Below are positions 6,628-11,559 of a stretch of DNA of 11,559 nt, piece by piece. The notes below the pieces were generated by a model that saw only the letters and a program-made list of their open reading frames with translations, had not been told where the DNA came from and made no database searches. A program made the position numbers and the translations under genes. Position 1 is the first letter of the stretch. Every line of letters begins with the position of its first letter. The stretch is from Bryobacteraceae bacterium (GTDB lineage Bacteria > Acidobacteriota > Terriglobia > Bryobacterales > Bryobacteraceae): positions 1-11,559 of the forward strand of contig JAICMB010000056.1 of NCBI GenBank assembly GCA_025929455.1, written 5' to 3'.

Positions 6628-8658
6628 ATGGCCGAGGCAACCACCCTCAACCCGCTGCTGGAAGTAGAGTTTCGCATTCCGTTCGACCGCGTGCAGGCTG
6701 CCGATGTGCGGCCCGCGATGAAAGACCTGTTGCACCAGGCAAACGAGCGGATCGAGCGCATTGTGGCGCTGAAGGACCCGCGCACGTTCGTCAACACCAT
6801 GCTCGATCTCGACGGTTGCACCGAGACGCTCGAGTATGCGATGGGCATCGTAAAGCATCTCGAGGCAGTCGCCAGTTCACCAGAAATGCGCAGCGCGTTG
6901 AACGCCGTGCAGCCGGAAGTCAGCGCATTCTACTCCTCGATTCCGCTGAACCAGGGGCTATGGCGCGCCATTTGCGAGTATGCGGAAACAGACGAAGCCC
7001 AGGGCCTGACCGGAACCCGCGCGCGATTTCTGAAGAAGACCATCGACAGCTTCCGCCGCCACGGCGCGGAGTTGCCGCCCGAAGGCAAAGCGAAGCTCAG
7101 TGAAATCGACGTCGAACTGGCGAAGCTGACGCAGAAGTTTTCCGAAAACGTGCTGGATTCGACTGCCGCGTGGGAGCTGGCGATTCAGGACGAGTCGAAG
7201 CTGGCGGGATTGCCCGAGAGCGCACGGGCGGCGGCGCGGGAAAGCGCGCGGTCCAAAGGCGTTGAGGGCTGGCGGTTCACGCTGCAGCAGCCCAGCTACG
7301 TCGCGCTGATGACGTATCTGGACGACCGCGGGATCCGCGAGCAGGTCTGGCGCGCCTACGCCAATCGCTCTGTCGAACCGGAGCGCGATAACCGGCCGAT
7401 CATCCGTGAGATTCTGCGGCTGCGGCGCGAGAAGGCGCAGTTGCTCGGCTATCGCGATTTCGCGGACCTGGTGCTCGAAGACCGGATGGCCAGGTCCGGA
7501 GCTCGCGCGCAGGAATTCATCGACGATCTGAAGCGCAAGACGGAAGCGCGTTTCGAGGAAGAAAACCGGGCGCTCGTGGAGTTCAGCCGTCAGCCCGAGT
7601 TGGCCGCCTGGGATATCGGTTACTGGGCGGAGAAGCAGCGCGCCGCGCAGTACGAATTTAACGAGGAAGATCTGCGCCCGTACTTCCCGCTCAACAAAGT
7701 CATCGCGGGCATGTTCGAGATCGTAGGCCGCCTGTATGGAATCGAAGTGGTGGAGCGGCCGGGCGCGCCGGTGTGGCATCCCGACGTGAAGTATTACGAA
7801 ATCCGCGATCACGGAGAGTTACTGGGCGCTTTCTATGCGGACTGGTACCCGCGCGAGAACAAGCGCGGCGGCGCGTGGATGGACGCGTTCATCACCGGCG
7901 TCGATTACGGGAACCGCTTTGGGCCGCATGCGGGCTTGATCTGCGGCAATCTGACCCCCCCGGTCGGCGGCAAGCCCGCGCTGCTGACGCACCGCGATGT
8001 CGAAACCATCTTTCACGAGTTCGGGCATTTGTTGCATCACTGTCTGAGCCGCGTTGAAGTGCGCAGCCTGGGCGGAACGAACGTAGCGTGGGATTGGGTG
8101 GAGCTGCCGTCGCAGATCATGGAAAACTGGTGCTGGGAACGCGAAGCACTGGACCTGTTCGCGCGTCATTACGAAACCGGCGAGCCGATCCCGGAGGAGT
8201 TGTTCCGCAAAATGCGGCGCGCGAAAAATTTCCGCGCCGCGAACGGGCAAATGCGCCAGCTCGGGTTCGGGTTTGTCGATTTGGGTTTACACCGCGATTA
8301 CTCGCGGGATCGTGACGGCGATGCGATGCAGTACGCGCGCGAAATCCTGCAACAGTTTACGCCGGCGCCGCTGCCGGAGCAGTACAACATGATCGCGAGC
8401 TTTACCCATCTGTTCGCGAGTCCAGTCGGATACGGCGCCGGGTACTACTCGTACAAGTGGGCCGAAGTGCTCGATGCCGACGCGTTCACGGCTTTTCAGC
8501 AGGAAGGTATTTTCAGCCGCGAAGCGGGGCTGCGCTTCCGACGCAACGTACTCGCGCGCGGCGACAGCGAAGACCCAACTGTCCTGTTCCGGGGCTTTAT
8601 GGGCAGAGATCCCAACCCGGACGCACTGCTGGTGCGGTCCGGGCTGGTCTCGAATTAG
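6628..8658 (+). CDS. prlC: M3 family zinc oligopeptidase (oligopeptidase A-like)
   Basis: A 676-residue thimet-type metallopeptidase, near the usual 680 of oligopeptidase A. It cleaves short peptides in the cytoplasm, completing breakdown of proteolysis products and cleaved signal peptides. The zinc site is H463-E-F-G-H467, with the third ligand E492 in WVELPSQ; the 25-residue gap from the second His is the same as in thimet oligopeptidase. Near the C-terminus Y602-GAGYYSYKWAEVLDADAF is the substrate-binding Tyr/Gly loop of the family (Y602, Y606, Y607, Y609). The N-terminus NPLLEVEFRIPFDRVQ resembles OpdA rather than Dcp, but dipeptidyl carboxypeptidase activity cannot be excluded from sequence alone. 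No signal peptide is present. A weak AGG (6620-6622) lies 5 bases before the ATG. The gene ends 4 bases from the stop of the convergent hsp20. Confidence 0.95.
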   Translation: MAEATTLNPLLEVEFRIPFDRVQAADVRPAMKDLLHQANERIERIVALKDPRTFVNTMLDLDGCTETLEYAMGIVKHLEAVASSPEMRSALNAVQPEVSAFYSSIPLNQGLWRAICEYAETDEAQGLTGTRARFLKKTIDSFRRHGAELPPEGKAKLSEIDVELAKLTQKFSENVLDSTAAWELAIQDESKLAGLPESARAAARESARSKGVEGWRFTLQQPSYVALMTYLDDRGIREQVWRAYANRSVEPERDNRPIIREILRLRREKAQLLGYRDFADLVLEDRMARSGARAQEFIDDLKRKTEARFEEENRALVEFSRQPELAAWDIGYWAEKQRAAQYEFNEEDLRPYFPLNKVIAGMFEIVGRLYGIEVVERPGAPVWHPDVKYYEIRDHGELLGAFYADWYPRENKRGGAWMDAFITGVDYGNRFGPHAGLICGNLTPPVGGKPALLTHRDVETIFHEFGHLLHHCLSRVEVRSLGGTNVAWDWVELPSQIMENWCWEREALDLFARHYETGEPIPEELFRKMRRAKNFRAANGQMRQLGFGFVDLGLHRDYSRDRDGDAMQYAREILQQFTPAPLPEQYNMIASFTHLFASPVGYGAGYYSYKWAEVLDADAFTAFQQEGIFSREAGLRFRRNVLARGDSEDPTVLFRGFMGRDPNPDALLVRSGLVSN

Positions 8659-8662
8659 AGCG

Positions 8663-9349
8663 CTACTTCTTAGCGCCGGTGGGTTGTTGCGGGCCGGAGT
8701 GCGACTGCGAGCTTTGCTGCTGCGAACTCTGCGCGCTCGGCTGTGAACCTTGCTGCCCGGAGCCGTGCTGCTGCGAGGACGACGAGCTGCTGCCGCTGCT
8801 CTCGCCCTGGATCTGGATTTGGCGGCGGCTCTTTTCCTGCTCCTTCGGCAGCGGCACCGTAACCTCCAACACGCCGTTGCGGAACTCAGCACGCGCCTGG
8901 TCGGTTTGTGTACCCTCGGGGAGCGGGATGGCGCGATAGAAGCGGCCGTAGCTGCGTTCGGTGCGATGGAACCCGCCTTCTTCAGCGGTGTGCTCCTGTT
9001 TGCGCTCTCCTTCGATCACGAGCATATCGTTGTCGATTTCGACCTTGACGTCGTTCTTGTCGATGCCAGGCAGATCGGCACAGACGAGCAGGCTGCCGTC
9101 CTTCTCGCGCACTTCCATGGCCGGGAGCCACGATTGTCCCCCGCCCTGCCCGCGCGATTGCTGCGAGCTGCCTCCCGTGCGGCCGAACGTCTGATCCATG
9201 AAGTCCGTCATTTCGCGCAAAAGCGCGAACGGGCTCATGCTGAAAAGATCGCCGCCCCAGCTCTGTCCGGGAGAAGACGATCCACGCCGTTGAATTTGTT
9301 GTTGCTGCCCGGGGTGCTCACCCGAGCGCGTTGGCTGACGGTTTGTCAT
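8663..9349 (-). CDS. Hsp20/alpha-crystallin small heat-shock protein with long Ser/Gln-rich tail
   Basis: An ATP-independent holdase that binds unfolding proteins and hands them to ATP-driven chaperones. Of 228 residues, 1-75 are a Gln/Gly/Ser-rich N-terminal arm with a helix-like SPFALLREMTDFMDQTFG segment (39-56). The alpha-crystallin domain spans about 76-168 (VCADLPGIDKNDVKVEI, then FRNGVLEVTVPLP with the GVL motif at 159-161). The IXI oligomerisation motif is I178-Q-I180. After it comes a 48-residue tail made almost wholly of Ser, Gln and Gly, ending in GAKK; most bacterial family members stop soon after IXI. I chose the ATG at 9349 because GGAGG precedes it at a normal distance; an ATG at 9379 would add 10 residues but place the ribosome site inside the gene. 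It lies downstream of the AAA+ gene in the same orientation. Confidence 0.93.
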   Translation of the reverse strand: MTNRQPTRSGEHPGQQQQIQRRGSSSPGQSWGGDLFSMSPFALLREMTDFMDQTFGRTGGSSQQSRGQGGGQSWLPAMEVREKDGSLLVCADLPGIDKNDVKVEIDNDMLVIEGERKQEHTAEEGGFHRTERSYGRFYRAIPLPEGTQTDQARAEFRNGVLEVTVPLPKEQEKSRRQIQIQGESSGSSSSSSQQHGSGQQGSQPSAQSSQQQSSQSHSGPQQPTGAKK

Positions 9350-9360
9350 AAGACACACTA

Positions 9361-9365
9361 CCTCC
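9361..9365 (-). promoter_or_regulatory. Ribosome binding site of hsp20
   Basis: On the - strand GGAGG lies 11 bases before the ATG at 9349-9347. This is the strongest Shine-Dalgarno match in the window and decides the start codon in favour of 9349 over 9379. Confidence 0.7.
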
Positions 9366-9405
9366 ACAAATAATTCCAACGTATAGAAGCCGGTGTGGAG
9401 GGGGG

Positions 9406-9420
9406 CGTTACGACGTAACG
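9406..9420. promoter_or_regulatory. 15-bp palindrome in the hsp20 upstream region
   Basis: CGTTACG-A-CGTAACG is a perfect palindrome around one central base, 57 bases upstream of the hsp20 start. It is neither CIRCE (TTAGCACTC-N9-GAGTGCTAA) nor another heat-shock operator I know. It could be a repressor operator or a small hairpin; no matching -35/-10 pair is evident beside it. Confidence 0.35.
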
Positions 9421-9441
9421 GTGTAGTAGAGGAGGACTCGC

Positions 9442-9468
9442 GGGGCAGGCACTCGCGTTACCTGCCCC
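9442..9468. terminator. GC-rich hairpin after the AAA+ gene
   Basis: GGGGCAGG (9442-9449) pairs perfectly with CCTGCCCC (9461-9468) around an 11-base loop, starting 8 bases beyond the AAA+ stop. On the + strand it is followed by CGTTTT, so the T-run suits transcription opposite to the AAA+ gene; on the - strand no T-run follows. It may reduce read-through into hsp20 or stop antisense transcription. The CCTGCCCC arm also matches the end of the two REP-like elements, so it could be a relative of them. Confidence 0.4.
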
Positions 9469-9476
9469 CGTTTTAA

Positions 9477-10658
9477 TCAGCTTCGTTTCGACGAACGTGC
9501 CGACTGCGTCTTGGCGGTTTCGAACAATGCTCCGCTGGAGAGCGCCAGAGCCGGGATAGCAATCGAGTGGTCGATCAGATCAGCCATGGCGTGAATGGGC
9601 AAGCCCTCGGCTTCCTTCACGAATGTCATGCTGTTGCGGATATCATCGAAATCGACCTTGATCCAGTCCCCGCCGCGCACCTGGTCGGTGGCGATGAGGT
9701 TGGACATGGGCTGCACCAGCAGGCGCTCGATGGCGCGTTTTAGGTGACGTGCACCGTATTTTAAGTCGGTGCCTTCCCGTAGCAGAAAGCGTTTCGCCGC
9801 GTCGGTGGATTTGAACACGAAGGCCTTGTCGGGTGAGGTGCTGAACACACGCTGCTGCACCATGTTCAATTCGATGTCGAGAATTTTCCGGAGTTCTTCG
9901 GAGCCGAGCGGCTTGAACGTGACGATCTTATCGAGACGATTGATAAACTCCGGCGTGAATTTCTTGCGCGCTGCTTCCGCGCCGCTGCGCTTAATCTTTC
10001 CGTCCAGCTTGCTATCCACTTCGCCGGCCATGCATTTCTGAGCGGCGTCGTGCGCGTTGAAGCCGATTTTGGGATTCAGCAGCGAACTCATCTCAGTCGC
10101 GCCCAGGTTGCTAGTCATAAAGATGAGGGCGCGCGAGAAGTCTACCTTGCGGTTGTCGCCCAGCGTCAGCGTCGCCTTGTCGAGAATGCCGAGCAGGAGA
10201 TTCCACAACGCGTCGCTCGCCTTTTCGATCTCATCGAATAGCACGAAGCTGACTTTGCAATTGTCCGTGTGGTACTGATTCAGCACTTCCTGGCTGAGCA
10301 GCGGATGCGTTTCGCGGTGTCCGAGATATCCGGGAGGCGAACCGATCAGCTTCGCGATCTCGTGACTGTGCTGAAACTCCGCGCAGTCGATTTTGATCAC
10401 GGCACGCGCGTTCTTCACCAGCGACTCAGCCGTGGCTTCCACGATTCTGGTTTTGCCGGACCCAGTGGGGCCGAGGAAAAGGAAATTTCCGATCGGCCGC
10501 CCCGGCGCACACATACCGGTCAGAAACATCTGGTAGATGTTGACGATCTGCTCGATGGCCTCGTTCTGGCCGACTATCAGTTTCTGGAGGCTGCCTTCGA
10601 GTGCTTCGGCTTCGCGTCCAGTTCTTGTCGGATCTAAGGGAACATTCACCCGCAACAT
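9477..10658 (-). CDS. Single-ring ClpA/ClpB-type AAA+ ATPase (second-domain-like)
   Basis: A 393-residue protein that matches only the second AAA+ module of ClpA/B/C (those are about 750-860 residues); there is no Clp N-domain and no first ATPase domain. In order: GRPIGNFLFLGPTGSGKT with Walker A 63-70, pore loop GSPPGYLG with Y111, Walker B VLFDE (D142, E143), sensor 1 MTSNLG (N184), arginine finger FINRLD (R241), sensor 2 GARHLKRAI (R304), then a D2-small-domain-like region and a Ser/Ala-rich tail from about 350. All ATPase residues are intact, so it should be an active hexameric unfoldase. An I198-G-F200 tripeptide lies between sensor 1 and the arginine finger, where ClpA and ClpC carry their ClpP-contact loop; ClpB lacks one. 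Likely role: protein unfolding or disaggregation with the neighbouring Hsp20, possibly feeding ClpP. AAAGGGG lies 10 bases before the ATG. Confidence 0.9.
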   Translation of the reverse strand: MLRVNVPLDPTRTGREAEALEGSLQKLIVGQNEAIEQIVNIYQMFLTGMCAPGRPIGNFLFLGPTGSGKTRIVEATAESLVKNARAVIKIDCAEFQHSHEIAKLIGSPPGYLGHRETHPLLSQEVLNQYHTDNCKVSFVLFDEIEKASDALWNLLLGILDKATLTLGDNRKVDFSRALIFMTSNLGATEMSSLLNPKIGFNAHDAAQKCMAGEVDSKLDGKIKRSGAEAARKKFTPEFINRLDKIVTFKPLGSEELRKILDIELNMVQQRVFSTSPDKAFVFKSTDAAKRFLLREGTDLKYGARHLKRAIERLLVQPMSNLIATDQVRGGDWIKVDFDDIRNSMTFVKEAEGLPIHAMADLIDHSIAIPALALSSGALFETAKTQSARSSKRS

Positions 10659-10744
10659 TATTTTTCGGCCCCTTTCAAACTACCTTCCAGCTTGATGTCT
10701 TGCACGAAGCATGCCAGACCGCGGGGCCACTGTTACGGCAGGGG
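10659..10744 (-). promoter_or_regulatory. Leader of the AAA+ gene with possible RNA fold over the ribosome site
   Basis: On the - strand RNA the ribosome-site segment GGGGCC (10672-10667) can pair with GGCCCC (10728-10723). Between them lies a local hairpin: GUCU-G-GCAUG, loop CUU, CGUGC-A-AGAC (10719-10697), 9 pairs including one G-U, with one mismatch. Together this gives a stem-loop that could hide the start region. Whether it acts as a temperature- or factor-controlled switch is inference. Confidence 0.35.
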
Positions 10745-11467
10745 TTACTTCTTGGGTTTCGACGGCCGGACCTCGACACGGCTCACCATCGTGCGGGCGG
10801 GCATCTTCAATAACATCAGCACGATTTCGGCGATATCGTCGGGCGAAATCTTCCACGATGCGCCAGTGGTGTGTGAGCCAAATTCCGTATCGACGCTGCC
10901 CGGCATCACATAGCTGACGCGCACGTCATCGTAGCGGTGGTCAAGCATTACCGCCTCGCTTAATCCGTTGAGTCCAAATTTGGACGCGTTGTATGCGGCG
11001 CCTCCCAAAAAGGGATTCTTCCCGGCCAGGCTGCTGATGTTGACGATGTAGCCGTCATGACCCTTGAATCGTGGCAAAGCTTCATGGCAACAGTAAAAAG
11101 CACCAGTCAGGTTGGTGTCGACGACGCGATGCCAGTCTTCGATGCTCAGTTCCGCGGCCGGCTTAAATACACCCACGCCCGCGTTGTTGACCAGTATGTC
11201 GAGGCCGCCCAGTTCGCGATCCGCGGTTGCAAACAAATTTTTGACATCATCGAGACGCGACACGTCGGCGCGCACCGCGTTCGCTTTCCCGGCCTTCGAC
11301 AAGGACGCCGCGGCGCTGTCGAGCACGTGCTGATCGCGGCCGCAAACCACCACTGAGGCGCCGTTTTCCACCAACGCTTGCGCGATCGCGAGTCCAATGC
11401 CGCGCGATCCTCCGGTGACGATGGCGCGTTTACCCGCGAGAGAGTTCTGTCCAGAATCGGTGCTCAT
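10745..11467 (-). CDS. Short-chain dehydrogenase/reductase (FabG-like SDR)
   Basis: A 240-residue classical SDR that would reduce or oxidise a carbonyl/hydroxyl group with NAD(P). Seen: nucleotide-binding TGGSRGIG at 18-25, NNAG at 94-97, catalytic N119, S146, Y159 and K163 (YNASK), with S and Y 13 apart as in FabG, and PG at 189-190. An Arg (R22) in the glycine motif and R44 after strand 2 favour NADP. The substrate cannot be told; the best generic name is 3-oxoacyl-ACP reductase-like, but many SDRs share these motifs and nothing nearby belongs to fatty-acid synthesis. A GAGG lies only 1 base before the ATG, too close to be a good ribosome site, so translation may be leaderless or weakly primed. 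The AAA+ gene follows on the same strand after 86 bases. The gene's 5' side is close to the palindrome cluster. Confidence 0.92.
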   Translation of the reverse strand: MSTDSGQNSLAGKRAIVTGGSRGIGLAIAQALVENGASVVVCGRDQHVLDSAAASLSKAGKANAVRADVSRLDDVKNLFATADRELGGLDILVNNAGVGVFKPAAELSIEDWHRVVDTNLTGAFYCCHEALPRFKGHDGYIVNISSLAGKNPFLGGAAYNASKFGLNGLSEAVMLDHRYDDVRVSYVMPGSVDTEFGSHTTGASWKISPDDIAEIVLMLLKMPARTMVSRVEVRPSKPKK

Positions 11468-11507
11468 GCCTCGATTCTGACACCGAGAACGGGGTGGGCG
11501 CGGTTAG

Positions 11508-11557
11508 CGGCCGAAGGCCGATTGAAAATCGGCCGCAGGTTGAAAACCTGCCCCACA
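11508..11557 (+). repeat. Cluster of three GAA-loop palindromes (REP-like)
   Basis: Three perfect hairpins, each with the loop GAA: CGGCC/GGCCG (11508-11520), GGCCGATT/AATCGGCC (11516-11534), and GCAGGTT/AACCTGC (11535-11551). The first two share GGCCG, so they are alternative folds. The element ends CCTGCCCCACA, identical to the end of the purU-side element. It sits 40 bases upstream of the SDR start. Such intergenic palindromes resemble dispersed REP sequences; possible roles are mRNA processing or a non-autonomous mobile repeat. It may continue past the window edge. Confidence 0.7.
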
Positions 11558-11559
11558 GC

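Noticed and set aside
6958..7812. 284-residue open frame on the - strand inside prlC
   Set aside because: It lies wholly within the well-supported M3 peptidase gene and has no family motif.
7955..7961. Run of seven C in prlC as a possible frameshift or phase-variation site
   Set aside because: The reading frame is intact across it with all catalytic residues downstream; a run of this length is not unusual at this GC content.
8457..8939. Cysteine-rich + strand frame that looks like a metallothionein-type protein
   Set aside because: The Cys runs are the complement of Ser/Gln/Gly codons in the hsp20 tail; the frame spans the end of prlC and has no ribosome site.
9406..9420. CIRCE element controlling hsp20
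   Set aside because: The palindrome has neither the TTAGCACTC arms nor the 9-base spacer of CIRCE.
10681..10744. Possible tRNA-like or small RNA gene between the SDR and AAA+ genes
   Set aside because: Hairpins are present but there is no cloverleaf, T-loop consensus or CCA end, and the space is too short beside the leader of the AAA+ gene.

Overview
The window holds seven protein-coding genes, six complete and one cut by the left edge. No RNA gene, insertion sequence, CRISPR array or phage gene was seen. High GC, many genes without strong Shine-Dalgarno sites, a very large secreted Fn3-like protein and a cytochrome b/molybdopterin fusion all suit a soil Acidobacteriota (Bryobacterales/Solibacter-like). 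That placement is an inference from gene style; there is no marker gene to prove it.

Layout. The left part runs on the + strand: the 3' part of a giant, cysteine-containing, probably secreted beta-rich protein (2-3820); a membrane cytochrome b fused to a sulfite-oxidase-type molybdopterin domain (3856-5523); a 206-base spacer with direct repeats and REP-like palindromes; formyltetrahydrofolate deformylase purU (5730-6581); and an M3 zinc oligopeptidase, prlC (6628-8658). The right part runs on the - strand: an SDR oxidoreductase (11467-10745), a short single-ring ClpA/ClpB-type AAA+ ATPase (10658-9477) and an Hsp20 small heat-shock protein with a long Ser/Gln-rich tail (9349-8663). The two groups converge tail to tail with only 4 bases between the prlC and hsp20 stop codons. 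A cluster of three GAA-loop palindromes closes the window.

How the genes may work together. The AAA+ ATPase and Hsp20 are co-oriented 127 bases apart and look like a compact proteostasis pair: a holdase plus an unfoldase that keeps the pore loop and carries an Ile-Gly-Phe tripeptide where ClpA and ClpC contact ClpP. The oligopeptidase opposite them would finish peptides released by proteases, but it is on the other strand and any link is only positional. PurU supplies formate and tetrahydrofolate for one-carbon and purine metabolism. The cytochrome b/Mo fusion looks like a one-polypeptide quinone-linked oxidoreductase. No single operon explains the whole window.

Most worth a second look: the single-ring Clp-like ATPase with its IGF loop, its leader RNA that can fold over the ribosome site, the S/Q-tailed Hsp20, the Mo-domain fusion that lacks an export signal, and the palindromic repeat family that ends in the same 11-base sequence at two places.
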